From assembly GCF_002900975.1 (NCBI RefSeq), contig NZ_PJON01000001.1:1116001-1180000 (forward strand): a DNA stretch of 64,000 nt, in the 5' to 3' direction. The position numbers were made by a program, and so were the translations under genes. Source of the DNA: Tabrizicola aquatica (GTDB taxonomy: Bacteria > Pseudomonadota > Alphaproteobacteria > Rhodobacterales > Rhodobacteraceae). Below are positions 28,080 to 36,759 of this stretch, in pieces; within the stretch, counting starts at the first letter, position 1, and every line of letters begins with the position of its first letter. Under the pieces are notes generated by a model. The model did not search any database. It had not been told where the DNA came from and was given only the letters and a program-made list of their open reading frames with translations.

Positions 28080-28132
28080 CTTTAGCGGTTTGTTTAACGT
28101 GGCCCGCAATCCGGTAACAAAGCGCCACGGCC
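28080..28132 (-). ncRNA. SAM-II riboswitch (metZ leader)
   Basis: The minus strand shows the SAM-II signature in order: 5' P1 arm CGTGGC, a T-rich loop (GCTTTGTT), the matching 3' arm GCCACG, then the conserved GTTAAACAA and finally GCTAAAG, which pairs back as the pseudoknot. This layout matches what I know of the metA/metX leaders of Rhizobiales. It lies about 80 bases before metZ and directly upstream of an intrinsic terminator, so SAM binding is expected to lower metZ expression. Confidence 0.9.
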
Positions 28133-28239
28133 TGCCTCTTACGCCCGTGGCCTGCCGGGGTCAACCCGGCCGCGCGGCCCTTGATTTTCAGCCACAGGTA
28201 AAGGACGCTTGCCCCGCCCCATTGCCCCCGCAGGTTTCC

Positions 28240-29355
28240 ATGCGCCCCTTGCTTTTCGTCCTTGCCACCCTGATGCCCAACCCCCTCCTCGCCCAGACCT
28301 GCGAGGATCGCGGCCCGGACTACGCGGCCCGCATCACCCTTTGCGACCAGGCCTTCGCGGCGGCCGAAAACAACAGCGCCGCCGCCATGGCCCTTGCCTT
28401 CAAGGCCGAGGCGCTGCGCCTTCTTGGCCGCTATGACGAGGCGGACGCCGTCCTGAAAGAGGCGCTTGGCTTTTCCGCCGACAATGCCTGGATCTGGGTC
28501 GAGCTGGGCAACGTCGCCTATGACAAGGGCGAGGCGGCCGAGGCGCTGGCGCATTACTCGGCGGCGCTGGCGGTCGAGGATAACGTCGATGCCTGGGCCA
28601 ACCGAGCCGAGGTCTGGTGGCAGTACCGCATGGGCGAACGCTGCGATTTCGACGCCGACAATGCCCTGCGCATCGACCCCAGCTTCGCCTATGCCAACGA
28701 GGTGAAGGGCCGCTGCCTGATCGACCTCGGCCGCGCGGAAGAGGCGCTGGCCTATTTCGACACCGCGATCTCGCTCTTCCCCGGCTACCAGAACGCCTAT
28801 CGCAACAAGCTTTCCGCGCTGGCAGCCCTTGGCCGGCATGAGGAGGTGGTGGCCACCGCCGACCAGGCGCTGCGCCCCGATGTGGTGCCCGACCCTGTCC
28901 CCGCGATCGAAGAGGACATCCTGTCGCGCCGCCTTCTGGCCCTGTCGCACTATGCCCCCGCCGCCACCGTCACCGCCGAGGCGGATGCCCTGCTTGCGCG
29001 CTATCCCGAAAGTCTTGCGGCGGTGAACGTGAAGGGCCGGGCGCTTCTACTGACGGGCGATCTTGCGGCGGCCGATCAGGTCACCCAACCCCTGCGCCAG
29101 GCGATCGAAGGCCGGCGGATGGAGGCGGTCTATCACGACACCCTGGCGCAGATCGACGTGGGCCTGGCCCGGCTTGAGGAGGCCTATGCCCATTACGCCG
29201 CAGCGATGGATCTCGATCCCACTCTGTCCCGCGCCTATGCCCGCAGCCTGTCGGGCCTGGGCTTCCTGCCCTTGTCGAATGCGCCGCCAGGGGTGCTGAC
29301 GGCGCTGCGGCGGTGTCTGGATGTGAAGAAGGCTGGGTGCAAGGTGACCAGCTGA
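28240..29355 (+). CDS. Exported tetratricopeptide-repeat protein
   Basis: A 371-residue protein with a signal peptide (1-18, ending LLAQ) followed by about seven TPR-like helical pairs. Consensus-like units include ALAFKAEALRLLGRYDEADAVL, WVELGNVAYDKGEAAEALAHY, VKGRCLIDLGRAEEALAYF and a late ARLEEAYAHYAAAMDLDP. Four or so Cys occur, two of them near the N-terminus (TCEDRG, TLCDQ) and two near the end (RRCLDVKKAGC), suggesting disulphides and a periplasmic site. TPRs mediate protein contacts; the partner is unknown. It is divergent from metZ. Confidence 0.85.
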   Translation: MRPLLFVLATLMPNPLLAQTCEDRGPDYAARITLCDQAFAAAENNSAAAMALAFKAEALRLLGRYDEADAVLKEALGFSADNAWIWVELGNVAYDKGEAAEALAHYSAALAVEDNVDAWANRAEVWWQYRMGERCDFDADNALRIDPSFAYANEVKGRCLIDLGRAEEALAYFDTAISLFPGYQNAYRNKLSALAALGRHEEVVATADQALRPDVVPDPVPAIEEDILSRRLLALSHYAPAATVTAEADALLARYPESLAAVNVKGRALLLTGDLAAADQVTQPLRQAIEGRRMEAVYHDTLAQIDVGLARLEEAYAHYAAAMDLDPTLSRAYARSLSGLGFLPLSNAPPGVLTALRRCLDVKKAGCKVTS

Positions 29356-29383
29356 CCGCACGGGGCGATCAGACCGTATCGCC

Positions 29384-30019
29384 TCAGATCGGGTGGGCGT
29401 CGTCGTCCAGGTTGATCACGGTCAGGACCATGGCCCGCAGGATCATGTGACCGATCACCGGCAGCACCGCCCAGAACAGCAGCCAGTACGACGTATCCAG
29501 AGCGCGGATCAGGGTCTCGTTCAGCAAGAGGAACGCGAAGTTGTAGACCACCATCATCCGGGTCAGGTTCGGCAGATGGTCACGCATCTCGGCATCCGGC
29601 CAGAAGCTGGCGGCGGTCGCGGTCTTGCCCTGGATCACGTCGATCAGGAACACGCCGCCGATCACCACATAGAACACGCTTTGCATCCGCTGGCACCAGA
29701 CCGGGTCGTCCACGGCCGCCAGAACCAGCATCGGCAGCAGCGCGAAAGCCACGGCGAACAGCACGGCCTGCGCGGTGGAGTAGCGCGTCAGCATCCGCCG
29801 CACCATGCCTTCGAAGCCCAGACCCAGCCGGACGGCCAGCGCGGCAAGGAACGCGGTCACGAAGGCCTGCCCCTCATGGTCGGGGCCCAGCATCACCGAC
29901 AGGACCGGATAGCCGATCAGCAGCACCGCGCCCGGCAGATACAGCGCCCGGCTTAGCGGCGGCAGATCCTGAAACAGGCTAAGGAACAGGCGGACAAGAT
30001 CGAACGGATGACGGTACAT
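29384..30019 (-). CDS. Multi-pass membrane protein of unknown function
   Basis: A 211-residue hydrophobic protein with about five or six membrane helices, for instance ALYLPGAVLLIGYPVLSVML, AVLFAVAFALLPMLVLAAV, SVFYVVIGGVFLIDVIQG and two near the C-terminus. A GAGGGG ribosome-binding site precedes the ATG. It lies downstream of yciB on the same strand with a 95-bp gap. I recognise no domain. Confidence 0.7.
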   Translation of the reverse strand: MYRHPFDLVRLFLSLFQDLPPLSRALYLPGAVLLIGYPVLSVMLGPDHEGQAFVTAFLAALAVRLGLGFEGMVRRMLTRYSTAQAVLFAVAFALLPMLVLAAVDDPVWCQRMQSVFYVVIGGVFLIDVIQGKTATAASFWPDAEMRDHLPNLTRMMVVYNFAFLLLNETLIRALDTSYWLLFWAVLPVIGHMILRAMVLTVINLDDDAHPI

Positions 30020-30114
30020 GGCGAACCCCCTCAGGTCGCCTCAAGATCTACCCGACCATCAAGGCAGGCCTGCGGCATGAACCGGACCGCGCCGGGGCAT
30101 TCCTGTGCAAATGC

Positions 30115-30723
30115 TCAGGGTTCGTCCTTGGGCGGCTCGTCGATGTAGGACTGCAGCATCGCGAAGTTCACCATCAGGAACAGGAACAATGCGGCGGGCA
30201 TCGCAAAGGTCTCCAGCTTGACCCAAAGCTCGGTCGACTGGGTGCGCCAGATCACCTCGTTCGCCACCGCAAGCGCCGCGAACATCACTGTCAGGCGGCG
30301 GGTCAGGATCATCCAACCCTCTGGTTTCATGGGCAAAGCCTCGGCCATCACCCATTGCAGCAGGCTTGTGCCACGCAAAAGCCCGATCCCCAGGATCACC
30401 GCGAAGGTGCCGTAGACGATCGTCGTCTTCATCTTGAAGAAGCTTTCGTCGTTGAACCAGGCGGTCAGCCCGCCGAAGAAGATCACCATCACCGCGACGA
30501 AGATCTGCATCCGGCTCAGGCTGCCGGTCAGCCACCACAGCGCCGCAATCGAGGCAAGAAGCAGCGGCACCAGCACCACGGCTGCCACAATGAAGCCCGA
30601 ATATGTCGTGCCGGCGATCAGGTACGACTCATCCTTGATCCACATGTAGATCAGGAAGAAGACGACCGTCGGTCCCAGTTCCAGCACCTGTTTCAGGACC
30701 GGGTTGATCTTCTTTTCCGCCAT
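30115..30723 (-). CDS. yciB: YciB/IspZ-family inner-membrane septation protein
   Basis: A 202-residue, five-helix inner-membrane protein of the YciB (IspZ, intracellular septation protein A) family. Signatures are LELGPTVVFFLIYMW at the N-terminus, GLTAWFNDESFFKMKTTIVYG in the middle and VANEVIWRTQSTELWVKLE in the last third. Members affect envelope integrity and cell division. It lies 4 bases after the EamA transporter gene, with ftsY at the head of the same run of minus-strand genes, an arrangement common in Rhodobacterales. Confidence 0.94.
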   Translation of the reverse strand: MAEKKINPVLKQVLELGPTVVFFLIYMWIKDESYLIAGTTYSGFIVAAVVLVPLLLASIAALWWLTGSLSRMQIFVAVMVIFFGGLTAWFNDESFFKMKTTIVYGTFAVILGIGLLRGTSLLQWVMAEALPMKPEGWMILTRRLTVMFAALAVANEVIWRTQSTELWVKLETFAMPAALFLFLMVNFAMLQSYIDEPPKDEP

Positions 30724-30727
30724 CGCC

Positions 30728-31627
30728 TTACCCCGCGAATTCCATGATGACCGCGCCCGCCGCGATCAGCGCCATCAGGCCCGCCCGGACCGGCCCCACC
30801 TTCTCGCCCAGAACCAGCCAGCCGATCAAGGCGGCAAAGACGGTGCTGGTCTCGCGCAGCGCCGCCGCCTCGCCCACCTTGTCCAGCCGCGTGGCCAGCA
30901 TGATCGAGCCGAAACTGAAATAGGCGACGAATGCGCCCAATACACCCCGTTTTAGCAGGGGAACCGCTTCCTCGCGCGCCAGACGGCTCCAGCGCCGCCA
31001 GGTCAGGGCGGGGATAAAGACGCCGTCCAGCATGAAGAACCAGGCCAGGAAAGTGAAAGGGTCCGCCGTCGCCCGGATGCCATAGGCGTCATAGGTGGTA
31101 TAGGTCGCGACCATGGCCCCCGTGGCCACCGCAAGCCCCAGCGCCGGGACCAGCGTCGCGCGGTCCACCGTCACGTGCACCAGGTTCCAGGCGGCCAGCC
31201 CCAGGATACCGCCGACCAGAAGGCCCAGGCCCGCCCATTGCCCCGGCGCGAAGGTCTCGCCAAAGACCAGGCCCGCACCGATCACCGTGAAGAACGGCCC
31301 CGTGCCGCGCACCACCGGGTAGACCACGGTAAAGGCCCCCCGGCTGTAGGTCATCGCCTGCAACACCTTGTAGACCGAGTGGATCACCACCGCGCCCGCG
31401 AAGATCGGCCACATATGCGGCTCGGGCCAGGGCACGGCAAACAGCGCGAAGGGCACTGCGATCAGCCCATAATTGGCATCAATCGCCGCCCGGCTTAGCC
31501 AGGGATCGTGCCGACCCTTCTGCAACGCGCCGAACAGCGCATGCAGCACCGCCGCCAGCAAGGCCAGCGCCAGAGCCAGGTCCTGCCCCGCAAGGGTTCC
31601 CTCCAGGCTTTGCAGATAGGCGCTCAA
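30728..31627 (-). CDS. EamA/DMT-superfamily transporter
   Basis: A 299-residue drug/metabolite transporter-type permease with ten predicted helices in two EamA repeats. Typical stretches are LFGALQKGRHDPWLSRAAID near the N-terminus, VVYPVVRGTGPFFTVIGAGLVFGE closing the first repeat, and LRETSTVFAALIGWLVLGEKVG closing the second. The substrate is unknown. It overlaps the upstream secreted-protein gene by 4 bases (31624-31627), so it is co-translated with the ftsY-linked cluster. Confidence 0.88.
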   Translation of the reverse strand: MSAYLQSLEGTLAGQDLALALALLAAVLHALFGALQKGRHDPWLSRAAIDANYGLIAVPFALFAVPWPEPHMWPIFAGAVVIHSVYKVLQAMTYSRGAFTVVYPVVRGTGPFFTVIGAGLVFGETFAPGQWAGLGLLVGGILGLAAWNLVHVTVDRATLVPALGLAVATGAMVATYTTYDAYGIRATADPFTFLAWFFMLDGVFIPALTWRRWSRLAREEAVPLLKRGVLGAFVAYFSFGSIMLATRLDKVGEAAALRETSTVFAALIGWLVLGEKVGPVRAGLMALIAAGAVIMEFAG

Positions 31628-32508
31628 GGTGACAGACCGGGTGTCCAGTCCAGCTCCAGCCGCGCGCCGTCCAGAAAGCGCCCCAGCGCCTCGGATGAGG
31701 CCGGATCGCCGGACAGCGCCAGCACCGCCACCTGCGCCGCACCGATCCCCGGCTCGGCGGCGAATGCCAGATGCAGCCGTCCCCGGCCATGCGGCAGGGC
31801 GGCAAGCAGCGCGGCAAGCTCGGACCGCCCGTCCTCGCCGAACAGCGTCTCGGGCAAGTTGTCGCCAAGCATCCGCAGCGCCAGCCGCGCCGCATCGACG
31901 GCCGCGCTACCCTTTGCCCCATCGACCAGCCGTTCGCCCAGCATCTCCATCACCGGCCGCAGGCTGCGCCCGTCGTTCTGCCAGTCCAGCGCCAACCCGG
32001 TCAGCCGCCCCGCCAGCAACGCGGCGGGGTCCAGCCCCCCGGCCCGCCCCTCCACATCCAGCCGCAAGGTCATGCCGCTGCCCAGCCGCAAAATCAGCGG
32101 GCGCAGCGCGACCACCCCGTCCTCCAGACTGGCCGCAAGGCTGACATCCACCACCTGCAACCGCAAAATCGAGCGTAGCCGGTCGTCCATCTGCCGGTCG
32201 CCCGCCTTGGGTTGCAGCCGCAGCCCCTCGGCCTCGACCGCCAGCGCGACCAGCGCGCCCGCCTCGACGCTGCCGCGCAGGCGCAACCGCTCGACACTGA
32301 CATTGGGCCGGTCCAGCGCCGGGGTCCGCAACGTCGCCCCGTCAAACACGCACCAGCCATCGGCCGGGGCCTGCGGCGGGGCGGCAAGGACATAGCCCTC
32401 CAGCCCCTGCAAGGGCGCGATCAGGGCGGCACAATCGGCCGGAACCGGCTCGGCCAGGGCGGGACGCGCCAGTGCCAGCGCCGCCAGAACGGCCAGGTTA
32501 CGGAGCAT
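31624..32508 (-). CDS. Secreted protein, second of two tandem paralogues
   Basis: A 294-residue protein with a signal peptide (ending ARPALAE, about residue 19). Two Cys early in the mature protein (ADCAAL, GWCVFDG) are placed like the two in its upstream neighbour. The C-terminal 100 residues align with that neighbour: LPETLFGEDGRSELAALLAAL versus LPEALVSAESKAALVALVEEM (in part), ending FLDGARLELDWTPG versus LLQGVTLDIGWSPE. Amphipathic strand-rich composition suggests a beta-rich lipid-binding fold, but this is a guess. Start at 32508 gives an 11-base overlap with the preceding gene. Confidence 0.75.
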   Translation of the reverse strand: MLRNLAVLAALALARPALAEPVPADCAALIAPLQGLEGYVLAAPPQAPADGWCVFDGATLRTPALDRPNVSVERLRLRGSVEAGALVALAVEAEGLRLQPKAGDRQMDDRLRSILRLQVVDVSLAASLEDGVVALRPLILRLGSGMTLRLDVEGRAGGLDPAALLAGRLTGLALDWQNDGRSLRPVMEMLGERLVDGAKGSAAVDAARLALRMLGDNLPETLFGEDGRSELAALLAALPHGRGRLHLAFAAEPGIGAAQVAVLALSGDPASSEALGRFLDGARLELDWTPGLSP

Positions 32509-33439
32509 CCTCGGGGCTCCATCCAATGTCCAGGGTCACGCCCTGCAACAGCGGCACCACCTCGGCCAGACCCTGCGGCATCCCGGTCATCACCGGCCCC
32601 AGCAGCCGCACCGGACCAAGCCCGGCCTCGGACCGCAGCCGCACCGTCAACCGGCCCGCTGGGTTGGGCATCTCCTCCACCAGCGCCACCAGCGCGGCCT
32701 TGCTTTCGGCCGAGACCAGCGCCTCGGGCAGATCGGCGATCCCCGCCTTCGCCTCTTGCCGCAGCGCCTCGGCGGCGGCGTCGATGTCGCCCTCGCTCTG
32801 CAGCAGACTTTCCCCCAGGCCCATCAGCAGGTAGGTCTCGAAGAACCCGTGGCTTTGCACCATCAGGTCGGCCTCGGTCACGGCAAAGCTGGTCAGCGAC
32901 ATCTGCGCCGCCCCGACCGAGCCCAGGTCCACCCCCGCAACCTTGGCGCTGAGCGTCACCAGGTTCTCGCCCGGCAGATCGACGGTCAGCCCCTCCACGG
33001 CCAGCACACGCGCCGGCGCATCCCAGGCCAGGTCCATCTCGACCCGGATCAGGTTCGACTTCGCTTGCGCCTGGGCCGCGTAAAGCCAATCCAAATGCGG
33101 AACGTCCAGCTTCACCACCATCCGCAGGCCTTGCACCCGCACCGACAGCCGGTCGGGAACGGTCGTGCCATCGGCAACCCATTGCAGCGCGCCGGACAGA
33201 TGCAGGCTGTCCATCAGCACATCCGGCATATACTGGCCCGGCAGGTCCAGCCGCAGGTCCGTGTAAAGACAGCCCTCCATCGCGCTTGGCGTCACGGTCG
33301 CGGCAAGCGGAGCGACCGGCTCGGCAATCGCGATCAGCCGCGCCAGCACCGCCTCGCAGACCGGCGGGACGACCGAGACCTGGGCCGCCGCAGGTGCAGC
33401 AAGCCCGGCCGCCAGAAACAGAGCCGCCGCCCGGATCAT
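32498..33439 (-). CDS. Secreted protein, first of two tandem paralogues
   Basis: A 313-residue exported protein (signal peptide 1-19, ending APAAAQ). Mature Cys at PPVCEAV and MEGCLYTD probably form a disulphide. The rest alternates hydrophobic and polar residues with several LxVxxLxVDL-type strands, and its last 100 residues match the downstream paralogue. Its start overlaps the end of ftsY by 4 bases, so it is made together with the SRP receptor and the EamA transporter. No known family; not obviously related to protein targeting. Confidence 0.75.
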   Translation of the reverse strand: MIRAAALFLAAGLAAPAAAQVSVVPPVCEAVLARLIAIAEPVAPLAATVTPSAMEGCLYTDLRLDLPGQYMPDVLMDSLHLSGALQWVADGTTVPDRLSVRVQGLRMVVKLDVPHLDWLYAAQAQAKSNLIRVEMDLAWDAPARVLAVEGLTVDLPGENLVTLSAKVAGVDLGSVGAAQMSLTSFAVTEADLMVQSHGFFETYLLMGLGESLLQSEGDIDAAAEALRQEAKAGIADLPEALVSAESKAALVALVEEMPNPAGRLTVRLRSEAGLGPVRLLGPVMTGMPQGLAEVVPLLQGVTLDIGWSPEDAP

Positions 33440-34458
33440 TCCGCAGCCCCCACCAGCGCGCGGGCGAAATCCTCGGGGTCGAAGGGCGCAAGGTCGTCGA
33501 TCTGCTCGCCCACACCGATGGCATGGATCGGCAGGCCGAACTTGTCGGCCAACGCCACCAGCACGCCCCCCTTGGCCGTGCCGTCCAGCTTGGTCATCAC
33601 CAGACCCGAGACATCGGCGATCTTGCGGAAGATGTCGACCTGCGTCACCGCGTTCTGCCCCGTGGTCGCGTCCAGCACCAGAAGCGTGTTGTGCGGCGCG
33701 GTTGGATCAACCTTGCGGATCACGCGCACGATCTTGGCCAACTCCTCCATCAGGTCGGCCCGGTTCTGCAACCGCCCCGCCGTGTCGATCATCAAAAGGT
33801 CCGCGCCGTCCGCCCGCGCCTTGGTCAGCGCATCGAACGCCAGCGACGCCGGGTCCGAGCCTTCGGGCGCGGTCAGCACCGGCACCCCGGCGCGCTGGCC
33901 CCAGATCTGCAACTGCTCCACCGCCGCCGCGCGGAACGTGTCACCGGCCGCGATCACCACCGACTTGCCCGCCGCCTTGAACTGGCTGGCGAGTTTCCCG
34001 ATCGTCGTCGTCTTGCCGGACCCGTTCACCCCAACCACCAGCACGACCTGCGGCTTTGTCGGATAAAGGGGCATCGGCCGCGCCACCGGGGTCATGATCC
34101 GCGCCACCTCCTCGGCCAGCGCCGTCCGCAACTCGCTGGTAGAGATGCGCTTGCCAAAGCGCCCCTCGGCGATGTTGGCCGTGACCCGGACAGCGGTATC
34201 CACGCCCATGTCGGCCTGGATCAGCACCTCCTCCAGGCTTTCCAGCATCGCATCGTCCAGTACGCGCCGCGGCTCCTCGGTCCGGCCGATCAGGCGGCCC
34301 AGAATACCGGGTTTCTCGGCTGCTGGCTGCGGCGTTTGCGCCGCAGGGGCTGCCGGCGTCTGAGGGGCCGCCTCGTCCGCGACCAGCGCCTCCAGCCCCT
34401 CGCCGATCTTGTCCGACGACCGGAACATCCGGTCCTTGAGTTTCTTGAAGAACGACAT
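33436..34458 (-). CDS. ftsY: Signal recognition particle receptor FtsY
   Basis: The SRP receptor GTPase that docks ribosome-nascent chain complexes at the membrane for SecYEG insertion. 340 residues: a short acidic/Ala-Pro-rich A region, the helical N domain, then the G domain with P-loop GVNGSGKTTTIGKLA, DTAGRLQNRADLMEEL, and the TKLDGTAKGG specificity loop. The closing stretch (GVGEQIDDLAPFDPEDFARAL) is typical. The shorter A region is usual for alphaproteobacteria. Confidence 0.97.
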   Translation of the reverse strand: MSFFKKLKDRMFRSSDKIGEGLEALVADEAAPQTPAAPAAQTPQPAAEKPGILGRLIGRTEEPRRVLDDAMLESLEEVLIQADMGVDTAVRVTANIAEGRFGKRISTSELRTALAEEVARIMTPVARPMPLYPTKPQVVLVVGVNGSGKTTTIGKLASQFKAAGKSVVIAAGDTFRAAAVEQLQIWGQRAGVPVLTAPEGSDPASLAFDALTKARADGADLLMIDTAGRLQNRADLMEELAKIVRVIRKVDPTAPHNTLLVLDATTGQNAVTQVDIFRKIADVSGLVMTKLDGTAKGGVLVALADKFGLPIHAIGVGEQIDDLAPFDPEDFARALVGAAE

Positions 34459-34521
34459 CGGCCTGGCCCCCGGGCTATCCTGATCTTCACCTAGTCGCTT
34501 TGGCAGGCGGTGAAAAGTCCG

Positions 34522-35223
34522 TCAGGCCGCCCCTTGCCAATACAGCACCGCCCCCCAGGCAATCAGCGCCTGCCCGACCCAGTAGGCGGGCCATAGCGTC
34601 AGGGCCAGCCAGCGCCGCACCGTCTCGCCCTTCGCGACGAACAGTTGCACCGCCAGCATCAGGTCCGACAGGATGAACAGCCCCGCCCCCAGCCGCAGCA
34701 CCCCTTGCCCTGGATGCGCCGGCAAAAGCACCGCCGCCACGCCCATCAGCCCGATCAACCCGACATAGACCCGCACCGGCTGGCGCAGCACACCCGTCCG
34801 GGGCGTCAGCCACATCTCGGTCGAGGCGACCAGCCCCCCCAGCGCCACCAGCGCCCCGATCTCGGCACCCGAAAGCCCGTCAAAGCCCAGATCGCCCGAG
34901 CGCAGAAGAAATCCCCCCGCATAAGCCAGATGTCCCGCCCCAAAGGCCGCGACCCCGGCCAGGAACCGCGCGATACCGCCCAAAGCCAGGAAAAGATCGC
35001 CCAGCGCGCCCAGTGCCAGGCCCAGCGGGACCAGCCAGAACCAGTCGCCCAAGGGAAACGTCAGCACCACCAGCGCCAGCAGCCCGGTCGAGCCGGTCTT
35101 GACCGCCACCCCCGCCCAGCCCTTCACCTCACGCGCGGCAAAGACCAGCCAATAGCCGATCGCCGCCGACAGCGACACTATGGCAGTTGCAAGCGCCACG
35201 ATTTCGCCCAAGGTTCCCGGCAT
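34522..35223 (-). CDS. YhhN-family lysoplasmalogenase-like membrane protein
   Basis: A 233-residue, roughly eight-helix membrane protein of the YhhN/TMEM86 family. Members include lysoplasmalogenase, which cleaves the vinyl-ether bond of lysoplasmalogens. Family marks are KTGSTGLLALVVL in helix 2-3, LALGALGDLFLAL with the conserved GD acid pair, FGAGHLAYAGGF with its His, and the late FILSDLMLAVQLFV. Start taken at MPGTLGE (35223). It is divergent from the AlkB-like hydroxylase, another membrane lipid-modifying enzyme, so the two may act on related lipids. Confidence 0.82.
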   Translation of the reverse strand: MPGTLGEIVALATAIVSLSAAIGYWLVFAAREVKGWAGVAVKTGSTGLLALVVLTFPLGDWFWLVPLGLALGALGDLFLALGGIARFLAGVAAFGAGHLAYAGGFLLRSGDLGFDGLSGAEIGALVALGGLVASTEMWLTPRTGVLRQPVRVYVGLIGLMGVAAVLLPAHPGQGVLRLGAGLFILSDLMLAVQLFVAKGETVRRWLALTLWPAYWVGQALIAWGAVLYWQGAA

Positions 35224-35300
35224 CCAAGACCTCCCGCCCCCGACCTTCCGCCCCGATCTTCCGCCCCCCGACCGCCAGCCTTCACCGGACCTGCCCGCCG

Positions 35301-36362
35301 ATGCAACCCCGCCCTCTGCCGCTTGCCGGTTTCGCGCTGGCCGCACTCCTGCCTTTGCCGCTGCTTGCCCTTGGCGTGACGCTGGGCGGCGGCTGGCTTT
35401 GGGCGGCCTTCCTGTACATGGCGGTGCTGACGATCCTTCTCGACCAACTCATCCCCCTGACCGCCGGGGCCGACGAGGGGATGGAGTTTCCCGCCGCCGA
35501 CATCCTTCTGGTCAGCCTTGGCCTTGGCGCGCTGACGATCCTGCCGGTGGCCACCTGGGCCATCGCCGGCGACAGCCCCCTGACGGCGGGCGAGCGTGTG
35601 CTGTGCTTCTTCGCCACCGGCTTCTGGCTGGGCCAGGTCGCCCACCCCGCCGCGCACGAGCTGATCCACCGCCCCCGGCGCGAGCTGTTCCGGCTTGGTG
35701 CCGCCGTCTATGTCGCGCTGCTTTTCGGCCAGCACGCCAGCGCGCATCGGCTAGTCCACCACCGCCATGTCGGCAGCGCCGAGGACCCGAACACCGCTCG
35801 CGCGGGCGAGGGGTTCTACCGCTTTGCGCTCCGCGCCTGGCGCGGCAGCTTCCTGCAGGGCCTGCGGGCGGAAAGCGATCTGCGCGCGCGCGGCAGCCGG
35901 CTGGGTCTGCACCCCTACTACTTCTACATCGCCGGCAGCCTGTCGGCCCTGGTGCTGGCCGCGCTGATCGCTGGCCTGCCGGGCCTTCTGGCCTGGGCCG
36001 GCCTTGCCCTGCATGCGCAAAGCCAGGTCCTTCTGTCCGACTATGTCCAGCACTACGGCCTGACCCGCCTGCGCCAGCCCGACGGCCGGCTAGAGCCGGT
36101 GGGCCTGCGCCACAGCTGGAACACCGCGCATTGGTTTTCCTCGGCCCTCATGCTGAACGCCCCCCGCCACTCGGACCACCACGCCCACCCCGGGCGTCCC
36201 TTCCCCGCGCTTCGCCTTCCGCCCGAGGGCGAGGCCCCCCGCCTACCCTGGCCCCTGCCCCTGGCCTGCGCGCTGGCCCTCGCCCCCCGCCAGTGGAAGC
36301 GCCTGATTCGCCCGCATCTTGCCAAGTGGCAGGCCGCCGAGGCCAAGCAATCCGCGCGGTGA
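35301..36362 (+). CDS. AlkB-type alkane 1-monooxygenase / membrane fatty acid hydroxylase
   Basis: A 353-residue integral-membrane non-haem di-iron enzyme of the alkane hydroxylase/desaturase superfamily. The histidine clusters are intact: HELIH near 118, HRLVHHRHVGSAEDPNTA near 149, and HSWNTAHWFSS... HSDHHAHPGRPF near 290. The SAEDPNTAR phrase is typical of AlkB. It would hydroxylate the terminal carbon of alkanes or acyl chains using rubredoxin electrons; no rubredoxin gene is adjacent. A long frame upstream of the ATG at 35301 is very Pro/Arg-rich and not part of the protein. A C-rich non-coding gap follows. Confidence 0.9.
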   Translation: MQPRPLPLAGFALAALLPLPLLALGVTLGGGWLWAAFLYMAVLTILLDQLIPLTAGADEGMEFPAADILLVSLGLGALTILPVATWAIAGDSPLTAGERVLCFFATGFWLGQVAHPAAHELIHRPRRELFRLGAAVYVALLFGQHASAHRLVHHRHVGSAEDPNTARAGEGFYRFALRAWRGSFLQGLRAESDLRARGSRLGLHPYYFYIAGSLSALVLAALIAGLPGLLAWAGLALHAQSQVLLSDYVQHYGLTRLRQPDGRLEPVGLRHSWNTAHWFSSALMLNAPRHSDHHAHPGRPFPALRLPPEGEAPRLPWPLPLACALALAPRQWKRLIRPHLAKWQAAEAKQSAR

Positions 36363-36759
36363 CCACTCTCGCCTGCCCTAGGTCAGTGATGCCTCGCAGC
36401 CTGACTGGCGCCGCAAAGCGTTCCAGCCACCCGCCCCCACCAAGCGTGACCAACCCGGCGTCGGTGCATCGGCTTTGCCGCCCCCACCAACCTCCATCGC
36501 CGCGCCAGACCCGCAACCGCGCAAGCCTGACTCGTCGCCTCAGTCCAGCCGCCAACAGATAGCCCCGCACCCCCGACGCCGTTTCCACACCCGCCCCGCG
36601 TGACCCGCCGCACGCTGCCCCCTCGACGCGACACCGTCGCACCTGTTCGGCCCAGCGCCACCGCCCCTCCGCGCGCCCTGCGCAAGACACGGGCGCTTGA
36701 CTGGCCAATCGCTCCCGTCTCTGGCAGTCTCCCCCCGAACCGACCTGCTGGAGCCGTAG
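36363..36759. other. C-rich gap without recognised gene
   Basis: 397 bases between the AlkB-like gene and the first four-Cys protein. The plus strand is strikingly C-rich and G-poor in runs (for example around 36425-36500). I see no stem followed by T run and no convincing ORF on either strand. Such C-over-G stretches are typical Rho loading sites, so it may terminate the AlkB transcript; it must also carry the promoter of the next gene (a TTGACT lies near 36698). Confidence 0.5.
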
